Assembly (NCBI GenBank): GCA_913061235.1
Contig: CAJXTB010000011.1
Span: forward strand, 62,001-126,000
DNA: 64,000 bases
DNA from: an uncultured Pseudomonadota bacterium
GTDB lineage: Bacteria; Myxococcota_A; UBA796; GCA-2862545
Direction of reading: 5' to 3'
Below are positions 46,523-54,986 of this stretch, one piece after another (within the stretch, counting starts at the first letter, position 1; each line of letters opens with the position of its first letter). Below the pieces are notes generated by a model. The model worked only from the letters and a program-made list of their open reading frames with translations, did not search any database and was not told the DNA's origin. The position numbers and the translations under genes were made by a program.

Positions 46523-48616
46523 TTAGGACCGGCGTCTTCGGACGATGAACGGCAAGAACAGCAGCGGCAACGCCCATCCGGCGGAGCCGCTGTTTGTGCA
46601 TGCGCAGTCTCCTACGATCTCCCCGGTGTTTTGGGGCGGTGTGTAGACCGCACAGTCGACCTCACCGGCGGGACCGACCTGCACCGAGACCTCGTCGACA
46701 AAGCTCCCCGTCGATGCTGTCCCGGTTCGCGTGAGCTCGATGGAGAGCTGTCGTGTGCCAACGGGCAGTGCCACGGCTTCGCTGACCTGGCTCCAGATGG
46801 ACGGCGTAGCGGTAATGCCGTCTGTGCGGCCCAGCTCGGTGCCGTCGGTCGCCAAGAAGACGACGGTGAGGGCTGTAGAGTCCCCTGGATAGGACAGGAA
46901 CGACGCGGAGAGGTGAGCGAACCAGGTTCCGCTGTCGATGTCCTCGGCGTATTGGCCGATTCCGGTGACGGTTGTATCGGTGGCCTGCTCTTGGCCCTCA
47001 CACACGCCAATCCCGAGGGTGTACGCGCCGTCTACGGGCGGCGGAGCTCCACACTGATCGGTTCCGATGGGCCGTGATTGCCAGTCGGATTCCTCGATGA
47101 GATTGGGGGAACGAACTTGAGTTCCCACGGTAAAGGGGGTTGCGTCAGACCACTCACTCCATCCGAGCGCATCGTCGCGGTAGCGCACGCGCCAGCACAG
47201 CGCACGGTCGCTGGCGACGTGCCGGATGGTCTCCGTCGTCAATCCATTCGCCAGGTTTACCTTGAAGAAGCGGTCTTCCGACTGTTCGAGTCGTTCCCAC
47301 AGTGGGTCGTCGAAATCACCACACGAGGTGTCGACCTGCCAGTGTGTTGCGGCGTGCCGGTCACCGTCGTCGTCGGAAAAATCGCTCGCGGTCAGCTCTA
47401 TGCAGTCGGGAGCGACGGTCCCGGTCGGGAACAAGGCTTGAATGGGGCTAGGCGGGACATTGCGCGTGCGAATCGAGACGGTGTCGGTGAGCACGTTGTC
47501 GAAGGGCGTGTCGGGTGTGCCTAGGCTGTAGCGCCTAGCGGTAAGGCTTGGGTCGTCACCTACAACAGTGTCAATGACGACGTAGCCGTAGTCGTCTGTG
47601 GACACGGCGTACTCGGGGTAGTTCTCCTGCGGTTGCTCACCCCAGCGGTCGAGGGCTCCGCCACCACTCGCGACGTTCATCATGAGGTGGTTGTGCTCTG
47701 GATGGGCGCCGCGGCTGTATCCATGGGTGTGTCCGAACAAGTGAACGCTGGGAATACCGCACTCGGTGGAGAAGGCGCCGAGGGCGTCGGCGACCAGACC
47801 AGTGAACGGGTTGTTGCCGGGGGTCCACAGCTCAGACCGGTGGGGATGGTGTAGCTGGGCAATCACAAAGTCGACGTCGGCCGTGCAGGTCTCGGCCAAC
47901 ACGCGGTCCATCCACTCGAGCTGGGCGCCGTACAGACCCGGCGTGTTGCTGTCGAAGCCGATGAGTCGCACACGGCCCACGTCATGGGTCCAGTAGCCTT
48001 CGGCTTTGATGCCTTGACCCGCGCCCGGAAGCACCATGTACTCGTAGTACAGCGGGTCATCGAGCTCGTGGTTGCCCAGCACTGAGTACAGCGGCACACG
48101 GGCGAGAAGGGGGGCGCCTTGGCCAAAGAAGTCGTCTGTCCAGTCTTCATGGTCGTCGCCGTTTGCGACCAGGTCTCCTGGAATGAGGAGGCCGTGAAGC
48201 GGGCCTTCCACGTTGGGCAGCACACCGTTGTCGATGACGTGCTGAAAGGCGAACGGAGCCGCACTGTCCTGCTGCATGTCGCTCATGGCGACGAAGCGTG
48301 CCGCAGTGGTGTTGTCGATGAGGTCGACAGACACGGGCTCAGAGTCGTATCCATCACCGGAGATGGCGTAGAATAGTGGGCCACCGGGTGTGTCTACCTG
48401 TGCGGTCGCTTGATGCAGAGTGGTACCGACACTGCTGGTGGACAGCGTGCTCGTGGTGAGGGTACCCAGCGCCGCTGTAGCGCCGAAGTTGACCTCACCA
48501 GGTGCGTTGTCGTCCGTCTCCCAGACCACCACCACGCTTGTTGGGGTTGCGGACTGGAGGAACGGACCTGAGAGCAGCTCGCTCGCTTGGCTAAGAGCAA
48601 TCAACCAAATGAGCAT
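46523..48616 (-). CDS. Metallophosphoesterase with MYXO-CTERM-type tail
   Basis: A 697-residue exported enzyme of the purple-acid-phosphatase-like type. A short Sec signal is followed by an Fn3-like domain (VVVWETDDNAPGEV). The calcineurin-like core shows, in order, the LIPGDLVANG, GNHELDD, QLHHPHRSE and GHTHGYSRG metal-ligand motifs. The last part has a beta-domain and ends GDCACTNSGSAGW, a hydrophobic run and RRRR, the MYXO-CTERM pattern. Its natural substrate may be a phosphomonoester or phosphodiester. Third gene of the operon starting at 50546. Confidence 0.88.
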   Translation of the reverse strand: MLIWLIALSQASELLSGPFLQSATPTSVVVVWETDDNAPGEVNFGATAALGTLTTSTLSTSSVGTTLHQATAQVDTPGGPLFYAISGDGYDSEPVSVDLIDNTTAARFVAMSDMQQDSAAPFAFQHVIDNGVLPNVEGPLHGLLIPGDLVANGDDHEDWTDDFFGQGAPLLARVPLYSVLGNHELDDPLYYEYMVLPGAGQGIKAEGYWTHDVGRVRLIGFDSNTPGLYGAQLEWMDRVLAETCTADVDFVIAQLHHPHRSELWTPGNNPFTGLVADALGAFSTECGIPSVHLFGHTHGYSRGAHPEHNHLMMNVASGGGALDRWGEQPQENYPEYAVSTDDYGYVVIDTVVGDDPSLTARRYSLGTPDTPFDNVLTDTVSIRTRNVPPSPIQALFPTGTVAPDCIELTASDFSDDDGDRHAATHWQVDTSCGDFDDPLWERLEQSEDRFFKVNLANGLTTETIRHVASDRALCWRVRYRDDALGWSEWSDATPFTVGTQVRSPNLIEESDWQSRPIGTDQCGAPPPVDGAYTLGIGVCEGQEQATDTTVTGIGQYAEDIDSGTWFAHLSASFLSYPGDSTALTVVFLATDGTELGRTDGITATPSIWSQVSEAVALPVGTRQLSIELTRTGTASTGSFVDEVSVQVGPAGEVDCAVYTPPQNTGEIVGDCACTNSGSAGWALPLLFLPFIVRRRRS

Positions 48617-48630
48617 GCGTCTCTTCCTCG

Positions 48631-49806
48631 CTAGATAGGATTACAGGAGCTGGGCACGACGGCGGCAGCATCTTCGCCGATGGACGTGTCGATGACTCCT
48701 TCTACGAAGTAGCACATCCGGTCGAGTTCCTCATCGGACAGCACCTGGCCCGCATTGATTTGTCGCGCGCCGGTGTTGTCATCGAGCGGCCCAACAAACG
48801 GAAGCTGCGGGTTCGCGACCAAGTCTTGGCGCAGTGCTGCCTGATCTCCACGAATCTGTGCGGACACGGATGCGTTGACCGGCGCCAAGTCCACGACGGA
48901 CTGGTTCGAGTCTTCGAGTGAATGCCATTCGTTATCGGTTGGGTCGAGGGCTCCGTCAAAGACCGATTGAACCTGGGACTCGTACAGCGACTCCCAGCGC
49001 CAGTGTGCGGAGGTCAGGCATTGGGTCGGGTTGGCGTCGCAGGCATCTGGGCTGTGGTAGCCGACGCGCCAGATGGGAGTGTCCTCACCGTCGCAATCGA
49101 TAGTCTCGCCGACGCGACGGAGTAGGGGCTCGGTGCTGTTGCTCTGGGCCAAGATGACGTCTGCACCGTTGTCCATGAGCTCTTCGGCGAGGTCGCCTTC
49201 CACCTGCGGGTTGAAGAATGCACCCACGTAGCGGACGTCTACCTTGATGTTCGGATTGGCTGCTTGTGCGCCGAGGGTAAACGCGTTGATGTGGCGAATG
49301 AACTGTGGAAGTGGCAGCGCCGCAACCACGCCGAGCTGCTCGGTGCAGCTCTGTGCCCCTGCGATGTAGCCGGCGAGGTAGATCGGCTGATACATGCGGC
49401 CGAAGTACGACTGTAGGTTAGCGCTCTCGGCCTTTCCGCAACAGCTGAAGAAGTCGACGTCTGGGTAGTCGATTGCAGCCTGGAGGGTGGCTCCAATGTA
49501 GCCAGAGGACGTTGTGTAGACGATGGTGGCACCGTCGTCGTTGATGAGCGACTCGATCGCTGCAGTGACGTCCGCGCTTTGAACGGCTGGACGGAACTCA
49601 AGCGGAATATCAAAGGTCTCCGCGGTGGCGGTTGCGGCTTCGTGGTGGGTTTGTGCCCAGCCGCCGTCGTTCTGTGCGCTGGAGTAGACGAAGCCGAGCA
49701 CGGCGTCGTCTGGAGTGATGACCTCGGTGGTGTCATCGGTACCCGGCCAAGGGCCTAGGCATGCGGTGAGGGAGAGGGTCGCGAGGGTGAGAATTCGGGT
49801 GTTCAT
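48631..49806 (-). CDS. BMP-family (PnrA-like) substrate-binding lipoprotein
   Basis: A 391-residue lipoprotein (ATLSLTAC) of the basic-membrane-protein family, receptors that often bind nucleosides. ATG 49806 is used; the frame to 50001 upstream has no signal. Family features: GFVYSSAQNDGGWAQTHHEA, TTSSGYIGATLQAAIDYPDV, YLAGYIAGAQ and VILAQSNSTEPLLRRV. No permease or ATPase gene is next to it, so it may serve a distant transporter or act as a sensor. It lies between the TPR and metallophosphoesterase genes with gaps of 11 and 14 bp. Confidence 0.88.
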   Translation of the reverse strand: MNTRILTLATLSLTACLGPWPGTDDTTEVITPDDAVLGFVYSSAQNDGGWAQTHHEAATATAETFDIPLEFRPAVQSADVTAAIESLINDDGATIVYTTSSGYIGATLQAAIDYPDVDFFSCCGKAESANLQSYFGRMYQPIYLAGYIAGAQSCTEQLGVVAALPLPQFIRHINAFTLGAQAANPNIKVDVRYVGAFFNPQVEGDLAEELMDNGADVILAQSNSTEPLLRRVGETIDCDGEDTPIWRVGYHSPDACDANPTQCLTSAHWRWESLYESQVQSVFDGALDPTDNEWHSLEDSNQSVVDLAPVNASVSAQIRGDQAALRQDLVANPQLPFVGPLDDNTGARQINAGQVLSDEELDRMCYFVEGVIDTSIGEDAAAVVPSSCNPI

Positions 49807-49817
49807 GCGGTTTGCCT

Positions 49818-50546
49818 CTACTGACGGGCGACGGGGAGGGGTTGTTCGAACTGCGCGGCGCGCGCTTGGGCACGGGCCTTCTTCTTCGGCAACAGCAGTC
49901 CGGTCAAGGCAACAGCGGCACCGGTGCCTGCAAGAATGACCGAGGCATTGTTGACGGGACGCCAGGTGTCCCAAGCGTCGCGGTTGCCTTCGTCTTCCCA
50001 CTTGGAGCCCTGCGCGAATGTCACCGCGGCGACGGTGCCGAACGCAACGGCCGCGGCTCCACCGATAGGAGTCATGAGACGGCCGGGGCTGCGACCCACA
50101 CTCTCGATGGGCGGACGTTCGGGAACGGCGTCGGGGGAGAGAGTGGGCACGGCTGCTGCTGTAGCGGCGTCTCGCTCAGAGATGCGACGCTGAAGAGCTG
50201 AGACCCGTCGTGAAAGACTCTCTCGCTCCTCTGCGGGGGCGAAAGCCCGGTACTCGTTGAAGCTCGACAGGGCGGCGTCCAACTCGCCTTGGCGCTCTTG
50301 CGCATTTCCGATGTTGAATAAAAGTGCCTTGCGACCCGACAGCCGGTACGCTTCTTGAAACGCCCCGATTGCTGGCCCGTAGGAGCCTTCGTCGTAGAGG
50401 TCTTGACCATTCTGGTAAAGCTCACGAGCTCGCGATTGGTCAGCATCTTCGGATGTTTCAGAGGACGGTGTTGCCGGCTCTGTGGGCTGTGGGGCTTGGG
50501 CCCACGCAGTGGACGTGAGGGCGAAGAGTATGAAACAGGTACGCAT
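49818..50546 (-). CDS. TPR-repeat exported protein
   Basis: A 242-residue protein with a Sec signal (FALTSTAWA) from ATG 50546. Residues about 35-105 hold two TPR units (ARELYQNGQDLYDEGSYGPA; ALLFNIGNAQERQGELDAAL). The C-terminal half has two hydrophobic helices (GGAAAVAFGTVAAVTFAQG; VILAGTGAAVALTGLLL) and a basic end. The layout fits the many myxobacterial TPR/PEGA-like envelope proteins. First gene of the operon with the BMP lipoprotein and the metallophosphoesterase. Function unknown. Confidence 0.72.
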   Translation of the reverse strand: MRTCFILFALTSTAWAQAPQPTEPATPSSETSEDADQSRARELYQNGQDLYDEGSYGPAIGAFQEAYRLSGRKALLFNIGNAQERQGELDAALSSFNEYRAFAPAEERESLSRRVSALQRRISERDAATAAAVPTLSPDAVPERPPIESVGRSPGRLMTPIGGAAAVAFGTVAAVTFAQGSKWEDEGNRDAWDTWRPVNNASVILAGTGAAVALTGLLLPKKKARAQARAAQFEQPLPVARQ

Positions 50547-50593
50547 TGGAATCCTTCGTCTTGGCGATGGGTATACCCTCATTGAGGAAAGAT

Positions 50594-50604
50594 GAAAAAT
50601 TTTC
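50594..50604. promoter_or_regulatory. GAAAAWTTTTC dyad, site 3
   Basis: GAAAAATTTTC within TGAAAAATTTTCA, a perfect 13-bp dyad, 47 bp upstream of the TPR gene start (50546). GTATACC on the leftward strand about 18 bp nearer the gene is a possible -10. Confidence 0.55.
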
Positions 50605-51058
50605 ACCGACTGTTCTTCAGATTCGGCTACCCTTGCTCCCATCTGCGCGAAGCCCGACTGGCCCTACGTTCGCAGACGAACATGGCCGGTTGAGTAGAGT
50701 TTTCGACGATTGAAAGGTCTTCGGAGGCGGGAACTTTTTGGGGAAAAGCGGTAATTTTCACTTACTTTCATCTGCCTAACAGGGCAAATTACTGCGTCTA
50801 GCCGGTCAAGTCTGTAAAGCATAGCGAAATCTGTGCGCGGAGCAGCTCGGGCACGCTAGGAACTCGAAGACGAATCGGAGGATTGACTGATGAGTTTAGT
50901 GACGATCTTACGCCCAATCGAGGTTCGGCACGACCAAACACGGAAATGGGGTGTCGTTGATCGCTGATGAGCATCACTGCTGTCACTCTCGGAGCAGGCG
51001 CGATGGGCCTCGCCTGCGCCATTCGACAACGCCTGCATGGGTTGTAATGGGAAGTTGA

Positions 51059-51069
51059 GAAAATTTTTC
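51059..51069. promoter_or_regulatory. GAAAAWTTTTC dyad, site 4
   Basis: GAAAATTTTTC within AGAAAATTTTTCT, a perfect 13-bp dyad, 113 bp upstream of the kinase gene start. The distance is longer than at the other three sites. Confidence 0.5.
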
Positions 51070-51182
51070 TTCGGCAAGGTGGCTCACATGCACTTTTTTG
51101 GTGGTACAAGTGGAAGCCGAGTCCGGCGTCGTCCTCCATTTGTCGCTACACTCTGCCCCCATCGAACCGAAACGGAACAGTC

Positions 51183-52664
51183 ATGTCGGAACCACGACCA
51201 CCAGATCCACTCATTGGGACAAAGCTCGCCGAGCGTTTCCGCATCCTGTCGTTGATAGCGACGGGTGGTCAGAGCCGTGTGTATCGGGCTGAGCAGATTC
51301 CTTTGGGGCGAGAAGTTGCGGTGAAGGTGCTGAGTGTCCCGCATGGGACCGAGGGCCAAGAGTTCCGCGAGCGCTTTTTTAAGGAAGCTGCGCTGTCCGC
51401 AAAGCTGACCCACCCGAACACGGTGCGCATTTTCGAGCACGGAGAAGCCAACGGTCAGTGCTTCATCGCCATGGAGTTGTTGAAGGGGGTTCCGCTCAAA
51501 GACCTAATCAGCGCCGGTGAGCCCATGCCCGCTTGGCGCGCGATCGAGATTTTGCTGCAAGTGTGTGGTGGTTTGCAGTCGGCTCACAACGAAGGGTTGA
51601 TTCATCGAGATTTGAAGCCCTCCAACCTGTTGGTCAGCTCGCCCAGTAGGGGACAGGACTTTGTTCGAATCCTCGATTTTGGACTTGCTAAGGACACTCG
51701 GGGCGAAGGCTCCATCGTAAGCCAGACCAACACGCTCGTCGGTTCTCCCCGCTACATGTCGCCCGAGCAAATCGAAGGACGCCCGGTCACTCCGCGTACG
51801 GACATCTACGCGCTTGGTGTCGTGCTCTTTGAGATGCTGACAGCAAATGCTGTCTTCGCGCAGTCCAGCACGATGGGTCTGCTGAACTGCCACTTGAATG
51901 TTGAGCCGCGGATGTTCAGGGATGTGGCTCCGAACCACGACCTGTCTGCCTCGTTGGAGTGGGTCACGATGACCTGCTTGAAGAAGGACCCGAGCGAGCG
52001 ATTTGCAACTGCCGCGGAGCTTGCGAAGGCTCTACGCGCCTGCCGTCTCGAGCTTCGTGGAGCGGCGTCAGACCTACGATTGAGTATTGAGAACGGGCAC
52101 TTGGTCCTCCCAATGGGTCTCGTTGAGTTGTTGAGTGACACGGCGGACCCTGGCGCTTCGGTCAGTGTGACGGGCGGCGTCATGCCTATGTCGACGGCTG
52201 GTGGAGGCGGTCGCGGTCCGTTGCCCTTTGTGGTCGCGGGTGTGTTGATCGTTTTGGCTATCGTGTTGTGCGGTAGCTACTCGATGTTCGGTGGTGGCGG
52301 TGGTGGTGATGAACCGCCGGCTCCGGTTGAGGGAGACCTCGGCGCTGCGTTGGCTCCGGCCGGCGTCGATACCGAAGCTGGGGTGGGTACCGAGGCGGGC
52401 CAGGACAGCGAGGCTGAGCCTGAAACGGACACGGAAGCACAGGTCCAACCGGACGCCGCGCAGGAACCTACTCCGGCCCCTGCTGTGGTGTCTCCACGTC
52501 CACGTCCACGTCCACGTCCACGTCCTGCTCCTGCTCCCGCGCCAGCACCCCCTCCAGCACTCGTTCCAGTTGCTGCACCTGCACCGGCTCCGGTGACGCC
52601 GGCACCGAGTGATGATTGGGGAACCCCAGAGCCCGACCTTATCGACCCATGGGACAACGAATGA
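51183..52664 (+). CDS. Membrane eukaryotic-like Ser/Thr protein kinase
   Basis: A 493-residue kinase. Kinase core at residues about 18-300: Gly loop IATGGQSRVYRAE, VAVKVL with the ATP-contact Lys, catalytic loop HRDLKPSN at about 141, metal-binding DFGLAK at about 165, and the activation segment with SPRYMSPEQ. All key residues are present. A single membrane helix at about 348-370 (LPFVVAGVLIVLAIVLCGSY) divides it from an extracytoplasmic tail rich in Glu, Pro and Ala with a PR repeat (52490-52530). There is no PASTA domain. It shares a 4-bp ATGA overlap with the DUF4139 gene. Confidence 0.93.
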   Translation: MSEPRPPDPLIGTKLAERFRILSLIATGGQSRVYRAEQIPLGREVAVKVLSVPHGTEGQEFRERFFKEAALSAKLTHPNTVRIFEHGEANGQCFIAMELLKGVPLKDLISAGEPMPAWRAIEILLQVCGGLQSAHNEGLIHRDLKPSNLLVSSPSRGQDFVRILDFGLAKDTRGEGSIVSQTNTLVGSPRYMSPEQIEGRPVTPRTDIYALGVVLFEMLTANAVFAQSSTMGLLNCHLNVEPRMFRDVAPNHDLSASLEWVTMTCLKKDPSERFATAAELAKALRACRLELRGAASDLRLSIENGHLVLPMGLVELLSDTADPGASVSVTGGVMPMSTAGGGGRGPLPFVVAGVLIVLAIVLCGSYSMFGGGGGGDEPPAPVEGDLGAALAPAGVDTEAGVGTEAGQDSEAEPETDTEAQVQPDAAQEPTPAPAVVSPRPRPRPRPRPAPAPAPAPPPALVPVAAPAPAPVTPAPSDDWGTPEPDLIDPWDNE

Positions 52665-54898
52665 GTTGGTTTCAGCGGCTGACAGGACGTGCTCGAAACA
52701 CCGATGTCGGTCATCCCATGGCCACGTCCATGTTCGGACAAACGGCCGGCAGCGTGGTGCAAAATCCCGAGATGCTTTGGAATCCGGGTACCGGCGGTAC
52801 TGGAGGCCTCAAGGCGCACTTGGCCAAACATCCGACTCTGTTTACCGACGTCGTTATCGTGCTGAATCGGCAGGACCGCGCACGAACGCTCAACGTCAAT
52901 GGGGAGCCTTGGGTGGCCCGGGTTCGTCGCGCGTTCCGTGCGGCTTGGTCCCTTCAGCCCGGCCGTCCAGACGTTCGACTGAATGTGCGTTTGGTGACGG
53001 ATGGTGCGGAACTGGGTGAGTTTGAGCTGGACCCCGGGCAGTTTGTGACCGTGGTCGCTCCGTACTTATGGGCGGGTGCGACGAGTCGGTCTCGCGCGGT
53101 GGCGCATGTGGAATTGCGAACGGTCGGAGCGCCGGATGTCTCGCTAGGTACGTTGTACGACGACCAACTTGGCGTCAGCATTGGTGGGCATTCGCTCGAC
53201 ACCATCGCGTTGCCCCGCATTGACGTGCCAGCCGTCTTACTCGTCTCTCGAACGCTGGACGGTGATGCGTTGGAGTTCGCTCTGCGCGACTCGGTTCAAG
53301 GTGACTTCGCGCTGTCAGAAGAGACGAGCGGCGCCACCGCCGTATTGAGACTCAGCACGCCGTCGGGTGAGACCCTGACGTTGTGCATCCGTCCGGTAGA
53401 CGAGTCGCAGGTCGACGAGTCTAAGAGCTTTCTGTCCAGTTTCTCGCGCCAGGACCTCCAAGAGCGCATCGATGCGCTGGATAAGGCCCGAACCGCTCGC
53501 GACACCGTTCGGAGCAACACCACCGTCGACCGCGTCTTGCTACGTCCGAGTGGTGCTTGGGTAGAGCGCATGCATCGCATGCCGCGAGTCCAGATTGGTG
53601 AGCCGACAGACGTTGTTCTGACTGGTTTTCCAGCAGACCTTGACCCGCGCCGAATCCAGTTGACGGCGGATACTGCCGGCGTGACCATCAAGTCGTTTGT
53701 CTATGAGGTAGGTACCAGCGACGACTGGTCGGACCTGACTCGGATTCAGGACGTCTTGGCTACCTTCGACGGGCTGGAGAATGACTTTCGGACATTGGTG
53801 GATGCAAGCTCCACCCAGTCGAGTCTTGTGTTCCGTGCTTCGCCCTCTGGCCGCAGCGGTTCGAACTCGCGGACAGGCGGGTTGAGTCGCCTGCGTGGCG
53901 CCTATGACGCAAAGGTGCGTCAGCTACGGGAGGAGGGGGCGCGACTTGAAGACGAATTGCACGAGCTACTTGTCCGCGCCGAGTCCACAGTGGGCACCGG
54001 ACCTCGACTGCGCGTTCACTTCACGAGTACCGAGAGAGTTGTCCGCCTTCGTGCCCGATACGCCAGCTCGCAAGTGACGTGGGACCTGTCGTACGATGTC
54101 GACTTGTCGAGCGACGACGGCGAGTCGGTCGCCATTTCGCTGTTGGGACAGATTGCACAGACCACCCAGGATGACTGGCGAAACGTGCAACTGTCGGTTG
54201 AGCTCGGTGAGCCGGAGCCGCGATTGGCTCCCCCGGCGTCCAGCTGGCCGATTGCCCAGAACGCTGAGAGTGTCACAGACTGGATGGTCCCCGTCGTGTC
54301 CGAGGACTCCGATCAGGTGTTTGAGATTCCAGGGCGTCATGATCTGCGCTGGGGCGAGCCGTTGCGGCTTACTCTCAAGGCCTGGATCACCAGTTGCAAC
54401 ATGCTGTTTGTCGCGAATCCGCGGATCGACCCTCGCGTGTTTCAGATGGCTGAGATCACGGCATGGTCCGGGCCTCCGCTACCACCGGGCCCTTCGCGTG
54501 TGCTGGTGGATGATGAATTGGTGGGGCATGGCCACCTGTCAGCCATTGAACCTGGCGAACGGTGCCGGGTTGGTCTGGGAGCAGCCAAGGGCTTTGTGGT
54601 TGCTAGGCGCCGCATTGAGCAGGATGGGCATCATCCCGGCAGTGTCGTCTACGAGACCAAAGTACGGTCCGTGCGTAGTGAGCCTGTGCACTTGGAGGTC
54701 TTTGAAGATGTTCCGTTCGTGGACAAGACAGATGAGCCCACTCTGGCAACCCATGCGCGGGGAGCAGAGGTGGTCATCAGCAATCGGCGGTTGACCTTCC
54801 GCGCGCTGCTCACGGCGAGCGACCCTGTCACACTGGACTTCGGGTTCATGCTGCCCGGCCAAGGCGCGGGCCTGGAGATGGCGGACACTGCCCAGTAG
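52661..54898 (+). CDS. DUF4140/DUF4139 (mucoidy-inhibitor-like) protein with long N-terminal extension
   Basis: A 745-residue cytoplasmic protein (no signal) starting at ATG 52661, translationally coupled to the kinase. Residues about 290-360 match the DUF4140 module (RVLLRPSGAWVERMHRMPRV). Residues about 410-440 form a coiled coil. Residues about 455-735 match DUF4139 (DLSYDVDLSSDDGESVAISL, then a VFEIPGRHDL region and EDVPF near the end). Most members are exported and about 200 residues shorter; the N-terminal 285 residues here are extra and of unknown fold. A kinase substrate role is plausible because of the coupling, but inferred. Confidence 0.82.
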   Translation: MSWFQRLTGRARNTDVGHPMATSMFGQTAGSVVQNPEMLWNPGTGGTGGLKAHLAKHPTLFTDVVIVLNRQDRARTLNVNGEPWVARVRRAFRAAWSLQPGRPDVRLNVRLVTDGAELGEFELDPGQFVTVVAPYLWAGATSRSRAVAHVELRTVGAPDVSLGTLYDDQLGVSIGGHSLDTIALPRIDVPAVLLVSRTLDGDALEFALRDSVQGDFALSEETSGATAVLRLSTPSGETLTLCIRPVDESQVDESKSFLSSFSRQDLQERIDALDKARTARDTVRSNTTVDRVLLRPSGAWVERMHRMPRVQIGEPTDVVLTGFPADLDPRRIQLTADTAGVTIKSFVYEVGTSDDWSDLTRIQDVLATFDGLENDFRTLVDASSTQSSLVFRASPSGRSGSNSRTGGLSRLRGAYDAKVRQLREEGARLEDELHELLVRAESTVGTGPRLRVHFTSTERVVRLRARYASSQVTWDLSYDVDLSSDDGESVAISLLGQIAQTTQDDWRNVQLSVELGEPEPRLAPPASSWPIAQNAESVTDWMVPVVSEDSDQVFEIPGRHDLRWGEPLRLTLKAWITSCNMLFVANPRIDPRVFQMAEITAWSGPPLPPGPSRVLVDDELVGHGHLSAIEPGERCRVGLGAAKGFVVARRRIEQDGHHPGSVVYETKVRSVRSEPVHLEVFEDVPFVDKTDEPTLATHARGAEVVISNRRLTFRALLTASDPVTLDFGFMLPGQGAGLEMADTAQ

Positions 54899-54933
54899 TA
54901 CGAGGGGGGACTGGTAAGGCGGCGACCTCGACA

Positions 54934-54962
54934 CAACGGCCTGTCCAGTGACTGGTCCGTTG
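54934..54962. terminator. Stem-loop between convergent genes
   Basis: CAACGG...CCAG pairs with CTGG...CCGTTG around a TGA loop, with a bulge. It lies midway between the stops at 54898 and 54987 and could serve both genes. No T-run either side. Confidence 0.35.
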
Positions 54963-54986
54963 CGTCGTGGGGCTGCGACGCCTCGC

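Larger units (their letters stand above)
50547..51182. other. 636-bp gene-free divergent region
   Basis: Holds the promoters of the TPR operon (leftward) and the kinase operon (rightward). It is more AT-rich than its surroundings and carries two GAAAAWTTTTC dyads (50594, 51059) and two weaker GTGAAAAT-like stretches (about 50700 and 50755). A 26-codon frame (50967-51047) is the only coding-like piece. Confidence 0.55.
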
